NCBI RefSeq assembly: GCF_000424065.1
Contig: NZ_KE384128.1
Location: 14,194 to 67,758 of the forward strand
Direction of reading: 5' to 3'
Origin: Selenomonas ruminantium subsp. ruminantium ATCC 12561
GTDB lineage: Bacteria > Bacillota > Negativicutes > Selenomonadales > Selenomonadaceae
Length of the DNA: 53,565 bases
Within the stretch, counting starts at the first letter, position 1. Each line of letters begins with the position of its first letter. This document shows positions 35,222 through 44,365 of the stretch, piece after piece. The notes under the pieces were generated by a model that worked only from the letters and a program-made list of their open reading frames with translations, had not been told where the DNA came from and did no database searches. Made by a program: the position numbers and the translations under genes.

Positions 35222-35328
35222 TTTTCCACAATTATCCACAATAGGTATGTATAATTCTACACAAAATCCACAAAACATTGTAGTTATCCACAGTTTCATG
35301 GTGGATATCCCCAATATTTTGTGGATAA
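35222..35328. promoter_or_regulatory. Cluster of DnaA boxes
   Basis: Four strict DnaA boxes (TTWTNCACA): TTTTCCACA at 35222-35230, TTATCCACA at 35232-35240 and 35284-35292, and the reverse-strand TTATCCACA at 35328-35320. Three near matches lie at 35255-35263, 35264-35272 and 35300-35308. All are within 107 bases of the 146-base gap between the flavin reductase and sufU. An AT-rich tract follows at about 35334-35362. No dnaA, dnaN or rpmH is nearby, so this is called a DnaA-binding cluster and not an origin. Confidence 0.75.
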
Positions 35329-35352
35329 CTTGCTTTTATCTGTTCGTTATTT

Positions 35353-35784
35353 TTATTTTTGGTCTTTCAATGCATCGTCGAGCGTATGCCAGGCCAAAAC
35401 AGCACATTTCACGCGTGCAGGCATATGCGCCACGTTTTTGAGCGCCAAGGCTTCATCGAGTTCTTCAAGTTCGTCCTCGTCCACCAGCTCGCCCTTAATC
35501 ATGGAGATAAACTTATTCGCAAGGCGGCGGGCGTCCTCAACGCTCTTGCCGCGGATAAGCTCGGCCATGATATCGGTGCTGGCCTGGGAAATGGCACAGC
35601 CAATGCCGGTAAAGGCAGCTTCTTTTACGACGCCGCCTTCCACCTGCAATTCAATGGTGATTTCGTCACCGCAGCTGGGATTCTTGCCCTTCATCTGGCA
35701 GGTAGCACAACTGAGTTTATGTTTATGGTCAGGGTTGCGGCTATGTTCTCCTAAAACTTCCGTATACACATCATCAAGCGCCAT
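35353..35784 (-). CDS. sufU: Fe-S cluster assembly protein SufU
   Basis: A 143-residue IscU-fold protein. Zinc/cluster ligands are visible as NPSCGDE (Cys and Asp), GIGCAISQAS and RVKCAVLAWHTL. The stretch MIKGE between the second and third Cys is typical of SufU and not IscU. In Firmicutes SufU relays sulfur from SufS. The ATG at 35784 follows AGAGGTG; a GTG four codons upstream is possible. Its start overlaps the end of sufS by 11 bases, and it is the last gene of the suf operon. Confidence 0.92.
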   Translation of the reverse strand: MALDDVYTEVLGEHSRNPDHKHKLSCATCQMKGKNPSCGDEITIELQVEGGVVKEAAFTGIGCAISQASTDIMAELIRGKSVEDARRLANKFISMIKGELVDEDELEELDEALALKNVAHMPARVKCAVLAWHTLDDALKDQK

Positions 35785-37009
35785 AACCAAGTACACCTCT
35801 TACTTTCTTTAACGATTCAATCCAGCGGTCAATATCTTCCCGCGTGTTATACAGGTAGAAGCTGGCCCGGCAGGTCGCATTCTGCCCGAGATAACGGTGC
35901 AGGGGCTGGGCGCAGTGATGGCCCGCCCGCACGGCTACTCCGTCATTGTCGAGGATGGAGGCCACATCATGGGGGTGCACATCCTTGACATTAAACGCGA
36001 TAATACCCGTCTTGTTATCCTGCGTGCTGTCACAACCGTATAGCTCAATAAACGGCAGTTCCCTAAGCTTAGGCAGGGCATAGTTCAGTAAATCCGCTTC
36101 GATGGCCTCAATGCGGTCAAAGCCGATTTTTTCGAGATAGTCGATAGCCGCGACAAGGCCTGCCGCCCCGCCGACATTCTGCGTGCCAGCCTCGAACTTG
36201 GCTGGCACTTCAGCCCAGGTGGAATCCTGTTCTTCCACATACTCAATCATATCGCCGCCGCGCAGGAAGGGTTCCATCGCATCGAGCAGCGCATATTTGC
36301 CATAGAGCACGCCAATACCCATGGGTGAGAGCATCTTATGGCCGGAAAAGGCGAAGAAATCGCAGTCTAAATCGGACACATCCACAGCCATATGGGCTAC
36401 ACTCTGCGAGCCGTCCACCACACAAATGGCACCGACACTATGGGCTTTTTTGACAATGGCCTTGACGTCATTTTTGAGGCCCAACACATTGGAAACCTGC
36501 GTTACGGCGACGATTTTCGTGCGTTCCGTAATCTTCGTTTCGATATCCTCTGCGGACAGATTGCCATCTTTTTCGAGATAGATATATTTGAGCGTTGCGC
36601 CCTTGGCCTTGGCCACCATCTGCCAGGGCACGCAGTTGCTGTGATGTTCAGAAATCGAAATCACGATTTCGTCCCCGGCATTGACATTGTGCAGGCCATA
36701 GCTGTACGCCACGAGGTTCAGCGCCTCTGTAGCGTTTTTCGTAAAGATGATTTCCTGCGGGCGCTTGGCTTTGATAAATTCTGCCGTGCGTTTCCGCGCA
36801 CCCTCGTAAATATCCGTGGCCTTGATGGACAGGGCATAGGCGCCGCGATGCGGATTGGCATTGCAGCCGCCATAGTAGCCGCAGATAGCCTGAATCATCT
36901 GCTCCGGCTTTTGCGTAGTCGCGCCATTGTCGAGATACGCCACCTTGCGGCCATTGATGTTATGATTCAATAAGGGAAAATCCTTCAAAAATTCCTGTGC
37001 ATCAGCCAT
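35774..37009 (-). CDS. sufS: Cysteine desulfurase SufS
   Basis: A 411-residue class II PLP enzyme. It has VAYLDNGATTQKPEQMIQ near the N-terminus, SEHHSNCVPWQ, the PLP-lysine motif FAFSGHKMLSPMGIGVLYG, and RAGHHCAQPLHRYLG with the catalytic Cys. It removes sulfur from cysteine for the SufBCD scaffold. Start ATG at 37009 has AAAGGAGG upstream; the frame is open to 37039. Overlaps sufD by 8 bases. Confidence 0.95.
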   Translation of the reverse strand: MADAQEFLKDFPLLNHNINGRKVAYLDNGATTQKPEQMIQAICGYYGGCNANPHRGAYALSIKATDIYEGARKRTAEFIKAKRPQEIIFTKNATEALNLVAYSYGLHNVNAGDEIVISISEHHSNCVPWQMVAKAKGATLKYIYLEKDGNLSAEDIETKITERTKIVAVTQVSNVLGLKNDVKAIVKKAHSVGAICVVDGSQSVAHMAVDVSDLDCDFFAFSGHKMLSPMGIGVLYGKYALLDAMEPFLRGGDMIEYVEEQDSTWAEVPAKFEAGTQNVGGAAGLVAAIDYLEKIGFDRIEAIEADLLNYALPKLRELPFIELYGCDSTQDNKTGIIAFNVKDVHPHDVASILDNDGVAVRAGHHCAQPLHRYLGQNATCRASFYLYNTREDIDRWIESLKKVRGVLGYGA

Positions 37010-37838
37010 TAGAAAGCCTCCTTTGCAGGTAAGCGTCAATTTCTGCCTTTAATTCATCGTTATCAATGCGGTCAAGAACCGGCTGGAAGTTTGCTTCCAC
37101 CACGAGTTTCTGCGCTTCAGCCAAATCGAGACCACGGCTCATCAGGTAAAAGAGCTTCTCTTCGTCCATCTTGCCGATGCTTACCGCATGATGGCCGTCC
37201 ACATCGTCCTCATGGGACAGCATGATGGGTACGCTGCGGTTCTGCACATGGTCAGAAAGCACCATAACTTCCTCGTCCTCACGGCCCACCGAGCCTTTGG
37301 AGCCTTCGAGGAAATCCAGCGTGCCGCGGAAGGTCTTTTCCGCACCGCCGAGCAGCGCGCCGCGCACCTGCATATTGGCGTCCGTGCGCTTGCCCTGCTG
37401 ACGGATGATGTAGTTGAGGTCAATCCTGCGCCCGCCATCACCGAAGTACAGCCCCCAGACATCGGCAACACTGTCGTCACCGGCCATATCCACAGTCAGT
37501 TCAGCCGCCGTATGTTTGGCGCCTGCTTCCACAGTCGTATAATTAAACTTTGCGCCCTTGCCCACATAGACTTTAATGCGGCTCGTGGCAGCTTCGTTCT
37601 CGTCCACCAGCTGAGCATAAATCAAGTTCAGTTCCCCGCCGTCGGCGATATGGGCCTGTACTTCCAATGCGCCGCCCTCGCGTCTGTCGAGCACGATGCT
37701 CTTGCTTTCGCCGGACTCCACGAGAATCTTTTCCGTCTGCACATTCTCGCTAAGTCCTGCCGGAACGGAAACTTCATTGACCTTCAGCCACCGCCAGGTA
37801 CGCATGGGAATGGCGGAAAAAATTTCTTCATTTAACAT
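37002..37838 (-). CDS. sufD: Fe-S cluster assembly protein SufD
   Basis: A 278-residue SufB/SufD-family protein, short compared with E. coli SufD. The C-terminal core is clear: RGTLDFLEGSKGSVGREDEE, VMVLSDHVQNRSVPIMLSHE, then DDVDGHHAVSIGKMDEEKLFYLMSRGLDLAEA. It partners SufB in the SufBC2D scaffold. The ATG has GGAGG upstream, and the gene lies 21 bases after sufB. Confidence 0.92.
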   Translation of the reverse strand: MLNEEIFSAIPMRTWRWLKVNEVSVPAGLSENVQTEKILVESGESKSIVLDRREGGALEVQAHIADGGELNLIYAQLVDENEAATSRIKVYVGKGAKFNYTTVEAGAKHTAAELTVDMAGDDSVADVWGLYFGDGGRRIDLNYIIRQQGKRTDANMQVRGALLGGAEKTFRGTLDFLEGSKGSVGREDEEVMVLSDHVQNRSVPIMLSHEDDVDGHHAVSIGKMDEEKLFYLMSRGLDLAEAQKLVVEANFQPVLDRIDNDELKAEIDAYLQRRLSNG

Positions 37839-37859
37839 TGTCTTTTCCTCCTTAATCCC

Positions 37860-39269
37860 TTAACCCATAGTACCTTCAAGCTCGATGTTGACGAGATTGT
37901 TCATTTCGAGTGCATATTCGAGCGGCAGTTCCTTGGCAATCGGCTCCACAAAGCCGCGCACAATCATGGCGCGGGCTTCTTCCTCATCAATGCCGCGGCT
38001 GGTCAGATAGAAGATGGCCTCATCGCTGATGCGGCCAATCTTGGCTTCATGCCCGATATCGGCCTCGTCCCCTTCGATATCCATAACCGGCAGCGTATCA
38101 CTGCGGCTCAGATTATCGAGCATCAGGGATTCGCAGTTTACGGAGCACTTGGCGTAAGGCGCATTCTTCGTCACCTTGACCGCACTGCGGTAGGTCGCCA
38201 TGCCGCCCGCCTTGGAAATCGTACGGGTGTTGATGTTGGCCGAGGTATGCGGTGCCGCATGGATAACACTCGCGCCCGTATCGAGGTTCTGCCCCTTGGA
38301 AGCAAAGGTTACGCCCGTGAACTCACAGCGGGCATTTTCGCCGTGCAGCACACTGCAAGGATAGAGGCAGGAAATATGGGACCCAAAGGACCCGGACACC
38401 CATTCGATAATGCCGTCCTTTTCCACCAAGGCACGCTTGGTGTTGAGGTTCATCATATTACGCGACCAGTTCTCAATCGTGGAATAGCGCAGGCGTGCGC
38501 CTTCCTTGACGAAAAGTTCCACACAGCCGGCATGGAGATTGGTCACATTGTGCTTCGGTGCGGAGCAGCCTTCGATAAAGTGCAGGCTGGCATTTTTCTC
38601 CACGATAATCAGCGTATGTTCAAACTGACCGGCACCAGCCGCATTGAGGCGGAAGTAGCTCTGCAAGGGCATTTCCACATGGACGCCCTCCGGCACATAG
38701 ACGAAAGAGCCACCGGACCAAACAGCGCCATGCAGGGCCGCAAATTTATGGTCCTTAGGCGGTACAAGGGTCATAAAGTATTCCTTGACGATATCCCCGT
38801 GCTCTACGAGCGCCGTTTCCATATCGGTATAGATTACGCCCTGCTTGACCATGTCTTCCTGAATGGAGTGGTAAACCACTTCCGAGTCATACTGCGCACC
38901 AACGCCGCCCAAAGAGGTCTTTTCTGCTTCGGGAATACCGAGCCGGTCAAAGGTATCCTTGATATCCTCCGGTACTTCCTCCCAGCTGCCGGTCATCTTG
39001 GCATCGGGCTGCACATAGGTCACGATATCGTCCATATTTAATTCTTCGAGGGACGGCCCCCAGGTGGGCAGTTCCAGCGAATTATAAACTTCCAGGGATT
39101 TTAAGCGGAACTCGGTCATCCATTCCGGGTCATGCTTGCGCTTGGAGATATCCCGCACGATTTCCGGCGTCAGGCCGCTATGGGATTTGTAGACCGAATG
39201 GTCTTCATTTTTGATATCGTAGAGGGTGCGCTCGATATCCTCTACATAGGTTTTCTTCTTCTCAGCCAT
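37860..39269 (-). CDS. sufB: Fe-S cluster assembly protein SufB
   Basis: A 469-residue scaffold protein with the usual SufB features: IYTDMETALVEHGDIVKEYF, GSFVYVPEGVHVEMPLQSYFR, HFIEGCSAPKHNV, RSAVKVTKNAPYAKCSVNCESLML and SRGIDEEEARAMIVRGF. It builds the nascent cluster with SufC and SufD. ATG at 39269 with AGGAAGG upstream; a TTG three codons earlier is less likely. It starts 5 bases after the sufC stop. Confidence 0.96.
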   Translation of the reverse strand: MAEKKKTYVEDIERTLYDIKNEDHSVYKSHSGLTPEIVRDISKRKHDPEWMTEFRLKSLEVYNSLELPTWGPSLEELNMDDIVTYVQPDAKMTGSWEEVPEDIKDTFDRLGIPEAEKTSLGGVGAQYDSEVVYHSIQEDMVKQGVIYTDMETALVEHGDIVKEYFMTLVPPKDHKFAALHGAVWSGGSFVYVPEGVHVEMPLQSYFRLNAAGAGQFEHTLIIVEKNASLHFIEGCSAPKHNVTNLHAGCVELFVKEGARLRYSTIENWSRNMMNLNTKRALVEKDGIIEWVSGSFGSHISCLYPCSVLHGENARCEFTGVTFASKGQNLDTGASVIHAAPHTSANINTRTISKAGGMATYRSAVKVTKNAPYAKCSVNCESLMLDNLSRSDTLPVMDIEGDEADIGHEAKIGRISDEAIFYLTSRGIDEEEARAMIVRGFVEPIAKELPLEYALEMNNLVNIELEGTMG

Positions 39270-39274
39270 AGCGC

Positions 39275-40027
39275 TCAACCTTCCTGTTCTTCGCGGATAT
39301 GGGCAAAGCCGCGGCTGTTGATGTCCTCAATGAGTTCCGGGCCGCCTTCTTCCACTATCTGACCGTTCATCAGAACATGTACCTTGTCCACCTTGAGATG
39401 TTCGAGAATACGCGTGTTATGCGTGATAATCAGGCAGGAATTTTCCTCGTTATGGAACTTGGCCACACCTTCGGAAACAATCTGCACCGCATCGACATCC
39501 AGACCGGAATCCGTTTCATCGAGCAGAGCCAGTTTCGGATTAAGCATGAGAAGCTGCAGGATTTCCGTGCGCTTTTTCTCACCGCCAGAGAAACCAACGT
39601 TGAGATAACGCTGGGCGTATTCCGGGTCCATCTTGAGTTCCTGCATGGTGGCCTTGAGTTCCTTGCGGAAGGGCAGGAGTTTTACCTTTTCGCCCGTGAT
39701 AGCCTGCTTGGCCGTACGGAGCATATTTTCCACAGTAATGCCGGGGATTTCCTCCGGGGTCTGGAAGGACAGAAACAGGCCTTTGCGGCTGCGCTCGAAG
39801 GTCTTCATCTCCGTCATATCCTCGCCCTCAAACGTCATGGAACCGCCAGTTACCGTATACTTGGGATGGCCCATGATGATGTTCATCAGTGTAGACTTGC
39901 CGGAGCCATTCGGCCCTAAGATAACATGCACTTCCCCCTTGCCTACAGACAGGGAAAGGCCCTTCAGGATTTCCTTATCCTCTACACCGGCATGGAGGTC
40001 CTTGATTTCCAAAAGCTGCTCTGCCAT
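39275..40027 (-). CDS. sufC: Fe-S cluster assembly ATPase SufC
   Basis: A 250-residue ABC ATPase. Walker A is GPNGSGKST at about residues 38-46. The signature motif is GFSGGEKKR, and Walker B is LALLDETDSGLD, the SufC form. It drives conformational change of SufBD. First gene of sufCBDSU; GAAGGAGAG precedes the ATG. The promoter and a palindrome lie about 70-120 bases upstream. Confidence 0.96.
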   Translation of the reverse strand: MAEQLLEIKDLHAGVEDKEILKGLSLSVGKGEVHVILGPNGSGKSTLMNIIMGHPKYTVTGGSMTFEGEDMTEMKTFERSRKGLFLSFQTPEEIPGITVENMLRTAKQAITGEKVKLLPFRKELKATMQELKMDPEYAQRYLNVGFSGGEKKRTEILQLLMLNPKLALLDETDSGLDVDAVQIVSEGVAKFHNEENSCLIITHNTRILEHLKVDKVHVLMNGQIVEEGGPELIEDINSRGFAHIREEQEG

Positions 40028-40095
40028 TACTAAACTCTCCTTCTAAAAACAACAGTGTGAACCACTGTAAAAACTTCGCTCATTTAATCCTTAGT

Positions 40096-40119
40096 AAAAT
40101 TGTCGGGATTAACAATTTT
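40096..40119. promoter_or_regulatory. Perfect inverted repeat over the suf start site (putative operator)
   Basis: AAAATTGT, eight bases, ACAATTTT. The predicted transcription start of sufC (near 40114) falls within it, the position expected for a repressor. An inner reading TTGTT-N6-GACAA has the size of a Crp/Fnr-type site, and a Crp/Fnr gene sits just beyond the other end of the operon. Confidence 0.6.
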
Positions 40120-40120
40120 T

Positions 40121-40149
40121 ATTTTAGGGATAATGGCCTAAAAAGTCAA
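40121..40149 (-). promoter_or_regulatory. Sigma-A promoter of the suf operon
   Basis: TTGACT (40149-40144), 17-base spacer, TAAAAT (40126-40121) on the reverse strand. Confidence 0.7.
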
Positions 40150-40311
40150 TAGAAAAAGGTCCTCACCATAAATAAATTGCATAATTGATAATCCGTATCA
40201 ACGCCTGTTCACCAAAAAGCTGCCGATTTTTTTGCAGGATTCTCCCCTTCTATCACGAATAGTATTTGATAAGAATAATCGCTCAGAATTCCCCAAGGAG
40301 GAGGGTGTTCC

Positions 40312-42957
40312 ATGAGTTTTTGGCTACGGTTGCTCATCGTCGCGGCACTAGCTTGGACGCAGCTTGCCGCCGCAGGGCTTTGTGCGGATTTTTTGCGGCC
40401 TACGCTGCGCATCGGCTTCACGGATAAAGAGGGCGATATCTGGCAGGACAGCCGTCTGCTCTATCACGGTGCTGCTTATGAATTTTCCGAAACCATCAGT
40501 ACCTATATGAGCATGAAAAACAGCTATACCAACGGTACCATGGAGGAAAACCTGCTGCGTCTGAAAGCCGGCAGCATTGACCTCATCATGATTCCCGATG
40601 GTGATTTTATTACCGGCTATACTGAACCAGCTCCAGCTGACCAGCCGCCAGGCACCATATCCGTGGCACTCGGCAAAGGCATCGGCTGGCTGCTGGCTGA
40701 CGAAAACCGTCCGGAGCTTGTTGAACGCCTGCGAAATGCTGTCGCCGACATCAATGAGGTCAACAGCTTTTATCAAAGTGATTTGCAGGAAAAGTATCAT
40801 ATTAGCGGTACAAAACTGCTGCTGACCGCCGAAGAGAAAAACTATCTTGCTGCTAATCCGGTTATCCGTATCATGGTATCGCCCAATCAACCTCCCTATA
40901 CTTATCTGCAGAACGGACAGCCGCAGGGCATTATTTCCCATGTCATCAAACGAATTGAAGATGATTTGGGCATTACCCTGGCCATTGCCCCGGAAACCAC
41001 ACATCAAAGTATGATGGATGCCCTGACCAATGGAGAAATCGATATGGTCATGGATTTTTACACCGACTACAACTGGGCGCGGGCGCATAATGCCGATTTG
41101 ACCATCCCCTACCTTAAATTGAACTATATATCCGTTCAACGTAAGGATAAGCCCCTGCCCGAAAAGCCTGTTATTGCCTGCGCCCGTGCACATTTCTACA
41201 GTCAGATGCATGTCGAGCGGGCCTATCCGGCAGAGCAGCTGCGTTATTATGATGATGTGGCTGACTGTATGGCAGCCGTCAATGACGGCGAAGCCGATAT
41301 GACCTTTGTCAAATCTATCACAGCGCAAAGTGACATTTATCAGGGAAATTATTACAATCTCTACACCAACGGCAATGTTGTATTTTCCCACAGCGTATCC
41401 ATTGCGGTCAGCAACCATGCCAATCCGATTCTCATTCGCATATTGAACAAAGAAATCGCCCATATCCCGCCACAGGATATCTCCAGTATCATCACCAGCG
41501 AAGTTTACAACGTACGAGCAAAAGATACCCTACAGGCACTCATTTACCGCAATCCCGTAACCGCATTATGCCTGTTGGGCGGCACCCTGCTGGTCATTAT
41601 TTTCGCACTGCTCTATGTGCTGCGGATGCGTCGGGAGCACGATAATGAATTGTGGCGGCAAGCCAATATGGTAAAAGGTCTGGACATCTATAACCTGCAC
41701 TGGTTCAACCAGCAGCTGCCGCGGGTCATTGCCGCGAACAAAGAAGCCCAGGAATCCGGCGAGCTCTTTGTGCTGGTCATCTCAGCACAGCGCATTGCCT
41801 TTTTAAAGGAACTCTATGGTGTCAAAATCTTTGCCGAGGCGGTCAAAAACATCATCAATGAGCTTCATGGCAAATTACCCTGGATTTTACTCCATGGTCT
41901 GTCGGCAGAAATCACCCATGCCTATCTGCTCTGCCACAAACCTAAAGGCTATACGTTAAAACAAGCTGCCGAGCGTATTGAAAAAGCTGTCCACATCATC
42001 GACATCAATGGCGTCTCCACCAGTTTTACCTACCATATCGGCATCTGTCCGGTGCCGCGGCATGGCGAGATTGATGCTGAAATTCTGATGGATAACGCCA
42101 TGATGGCTCGCAATGAAATCATCAGCCATAACCAGTCCATCGGGCTTTTTAACACCCTTATGCATGACGAAATGCTCAAACATCAGCAGATTGAGCTCTA
42201 CATGGAAAAAGCGTTGGAAAATGATGAATTTGAAATCTACCTGCAGGCCAAATACGATATGAACCGCTGTGCCATCTGCGGTGCCGAAGCTTTGATTCGC
42301 TGGCAGAGTCCTGAAATGGGCTTCCTCACGCCGAATCACTTTATCCATATCTTCGAGCGCAACGGTTTCATCCTGAAGCTTGACTACTATGTATTGGAAA
42401 AAATCTGCGCCGTTCTGCAGAAACGGTTACAGAAAAAACTGCCTGTGGTTCCCATTTCCGTAAACCAGTCCGGTCTGCATATGTCCGAACGAGGGTATCT
42501 CTCCAATATGCAGGCCATTGCCGACCGCTATAAGCTCCCCCGCAAACTCGTGGAACTGGAGCTCACCGAGACAGCCTTCATTGACTTTAATGCCCAGACG
42601 GAAAGGGAAAATGCCCTGCATATAGCCAGACGGCTGAAAAGCATCGGCTTTGCCCTCTCGATGGACGACTTCTGTACAGGCTATTCCTCGATTGCCATGC
42701 TGCGCACCTTGCCGATAGACATTATGAAAATCGACCGCAGTATGCTCCTGTCTGCCGAAACCTCCGAACGCTCCCTGACCATCTTCAAACAAATCATTGA
42801 ACTGGGCAAGCGGCTCAATATGACGGTTTTGGTCGAAGGCATTGAAACCGAAGCACAAAGCCGGTTGACGCAGGCTGCCGGCTGCCATATCGCACAGGGC
42901 TTCCTCTTTGCTAAGCCTATTCCCATGGAGCAGTTCTTTGAGGGGCTTGACAAATAA
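40312..42957 (+). CDS. Membrane c-di-GMP phosphodiesterase: solute-binding sensor, degenerate GGDEF, EAL
   Basis: An 881-residue protein. Signal peptide 1-25; a partial (about 30-130) and a full (about 175-395) solute-binding family 3-like domain outside the cell; one helix around 412-436; a degenerate GGDEF-like region (450-610) with no GGDEF motif; and an EAL domain from about 630. The EAL domain keeps GAEALIRW, NQSG, ELTETA, DDFCTGYSS, KIDRSML and VEGIET, so the catalytic Glu, Asn, Asp and Lys residues are present. The Gly usual in DDFGTGYS is Cys. It probably hydrolyses c-di-GMP in response to an amino acid-like ligand. Strong ribosome site AGGAGGAGGG. Divergent from suf, followed by a terminator. 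Confidence 0.9.
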   Translation: MSFWLRLLIVAALAWTQLAAAGLCADFLRPTLRIGFTDKEGDIWQDSRLLYHGAAYEFSETISTYMSMKNSYTNGTMEENLLRLKAGSIDLIMIPDGDFITGYTEPAPADQPPGTISVALGKGIGWLLADENRPELVERLRNAVADINEVNSFYQSDLQEKYHISGTKLLLTAEEKNYLAANPVIRIMVSPNQPPYTYLQNGQPQGIISHVIKRIEDDLGITLAIAPETTHQSMMDALTNGEIDMVMDFYTDYNWARAHNADLTIPYLKLNYISVQRKDKPLPEKPVIACARAHFYSQMHVERAYPAEQLRYYDDVADCMAAVNDGEADMTFVKSITAQSDIYQGNYYNLYTNGNVVFSHSVSIAVSNHANPILIRILNKEIAHIPPQDISSIITSEVYNVRAKDTLQALIYRNPVTALCLLGGTLLVIIFALLYVLRMRREHDNELWRQANMVKGLDIYNLHWFNQQLPRVIAANKEAQESGELFVLVISAQRIAFLKELYGVKIFAEAVKNIINELHGKLPWILLHGLSAEITHAYLLCHKPKGYTLKQAAERIEKAVHIIDINGVSTSFTYHIGICPVPRHGEIDAEILMDNAMMARNEIISHNQSIGLFNTLMHDEMLKHQQIELYMEKALENDEFEIYLQAKYDMNRCAICGAEALIRWQSPEMGFLTPNHFIHIFERNGFILKLDYYVLEKICAVLQKRLQKKLPVVPISVNQSGLHMSERGYLSNMQAIADRYKLPRKLVELELTETAFIDFNAQTERENALHIARRLKSIGFALSMDDFCTGYSSIAMLRTLPIDIMKIDRSMLLSAETSERSLTIFKQIIELGKRLNMTVLVEGIETEAQSRLTQAAGCHIAQGFLFAKPIPMEQFFEGLDK

Positions 42958-42973
42958 CCGCCATCACTATTCA

Positions 42974-43005
42974 CGGACGCTTTCCATAAGCGTCCGCTTT
43001 CTTTT
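42974..43005 (+). terminator. Terminator of the EAL gene
   Basis: CGGACGCTT / AAGCGTCCG, 9 bp, then CTTTCTTTT. It ends at the -35 box of the next promoter. Confidence 0.8.
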
Positions 43006-43032
43006 GCCAAAAGCAGGATTTTGCTTTAAAAT
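43004..43032 (+). promoter_or_regulatory. Promoter of the iron alcohol dehydrogenase gene
   Basis: TTGCCA, 17-base spacer, TAAAAT; start near 43040, about 38 bases before the ATG. Confidence 0.65.
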
Positions 43033-43077
43033 AGATAATATACAATACGATAGCAAACAATCTAAGGAGGCAGAAAC

Positions 43078-44262
43078 ATGCAAGCATTTAATTTCAAAGT
43101 TCCCACGGAAATCGTCTTTGGCCGCGGTGCTGAGGATAAGGCCGCTGAAAAACTTATCGCTTACAATGCCCATCGGGTATTTATCACCTATGGCGGCGGC
43201 AGTGTAGTCAAAAACGGCCTGCTGGGAAAAATCGAAAAGTCATTGCAGAACGCAGGCCTGTTTACGCAGGCAAAAGGCGGTGTAAAACCCAATCCGCGCC
43301 TGAGCTGGGTGCGGGAAGCGGTTCAGGAAGCCATTGCCTTTAAGGCCGATTTTATCCTGGCTATCGGTGGCGGCAGCGTGATTGATTCGGCTAAGGCTGT
43401 AGCACATGGCACCGCCAATCCCGAAATCGATGTCTGGTCGTTTTGGAACGGCACGGCCAAGCTCACGCAAAGCCTGCCGGTGGGTGCTGTGCTGACGCTC
43501 TCGGCTGCGGGCAGTGAAACCAGTGATTCTGCCGTTATCACCAATGAGGAAACGGGTAAAAAAGCAGGCCTCAACACGCCCTTTAACCGTCCGGCGCTGG
43601 CCTTTATGAATCCGGAACTTACCTATACCATTCCGAAAAAGCAGCTTATCTGCGGCACGTCCGATATTCTCATGCATACGCTGGAGCGCTATTTCACCAG
43701 CGTCAAGGAAGAAAACGCCCTGACGGACCGGATTGCCGAAGCCTTGATGGTAACGGTGATTGACGCGACCCGCCGCGCCATCAAAGACCAGACGGACTAC
43801 GATGCCATGAGCGAAATCATGTGGGCCGGCAGCCTTTCCCATTGCGGCCTTACGGAACTGGGCCGCTGCAAGGACTTTGCCTGCCATAAGCTGGGGCATG
43901 AACTCTCCGGGCGCTTTGACGTCACCCACGGCGCCAGCCTGACCGCTGTCTGGGGTGCCTGGGCAAATTATGTCTATCGGGACGATATTCCCCGCTTTGC
44001 CCAGTTTGCCGCCAAAATCTGGGGCATTACGGACGGCAGCGAAGAAGAACGTGCCAAGGCCGGTATTGAGGCAACCCTCGCCTACTTTAAAGAAATCGGC
44101 ATGCCTGTAAACTTTACCGAATTGGGTATTGGCGTACAAGACGCAGACGTGCTGGAGGCGCTGGCCGACTCCTGCACTGCCGGCGGCACTAAGGTCGTCG
44201 CTAATTTCCACCCCATTGACAAACAGACCGCCATCGCGATTTACCAGCTGGCCAATCAATAA
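43078..44262 (+). CDS. Iron-containing alcohol dehydrogenase, butanol dehydrogenase (BdhA/YqhD)-like
   Basis: A 394-residue group III alcohol dehydrogenase. It opens MQAFNFKVPTEIVFGRGAE. The NAD(P) site shows YGGGSVVKNG and AIGGGSVIDSAK. Metal ligands are seen as TSDILMHTLERYF (Asp, His) and, about 70 residues later, CHKLGHELSGRFDVTHGASL (two His). The family reduces aldehydes with NADPH or NADH in fermentation or detoxification. Its own promoter and AAGGAGG site precede it. It stands alone between the EAL and acyl-CoA synthetase genes. Confidence 0.92.
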   Translation: MQAFNFKVPTEIVFGRGAEDKAAEKLIAYNAHRVFITYGGGSVVKNGLLGKIEKSLQNAGLFTQAKGGVKPNPRLSWVREAVQEAIAFKADFILAIGGGSVIDSAKAVAHGTANPEIDVWSFWNGTAKLTQSLPVGAVLTLSAAGSETSDSAVITNEETGKKAGLNTPFNRPALAFMNPELTYTIPKKQLICGTSDILMHTLERYFTSVKEENALTDRIAEALMVTVIDATRRAIKDQTDYDAMSEIMWAGSLSHCGLTELGRCKDFACHKLGHELSGRFDVTHGASLTAVWGAWANYVYRDDIPRFAQFAAKIWGITDGSEEERAKAGIEATLAYFKEIGMPVNFTELGIGVQDADVLEALADSCTAGGTKVVANFHPIDKQTAIAIYQLANQ

Positions 44263-44283
44263 ACCGCCCTTACACGAAATCTC

Positions 44284-44312
44284 TTTACATTTTTTATGAC
44301 CTGGTATAAAAT
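44284..44312 (+). promoter_or_regulatory. Promoter of the acyl-CoA synthetase gene
   Basis: TTTACA, 17-base spacer, TAAAAT; start near 44320, about 45 bases before the ATG. Confidence 0.65.
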
Positions 44313-44365
44313 TTATCTTGTATGAGCTAATCAATGTAGTTTAGAAAAAAGAAAGAGGTAATATC

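Noticed and set aside
35222-35328. Calling this the replication origin
   Set aside because: The DnaA boxes are real, but no origin-linked genes or skew data are available, so only a DnaA-box cluster is claimed.
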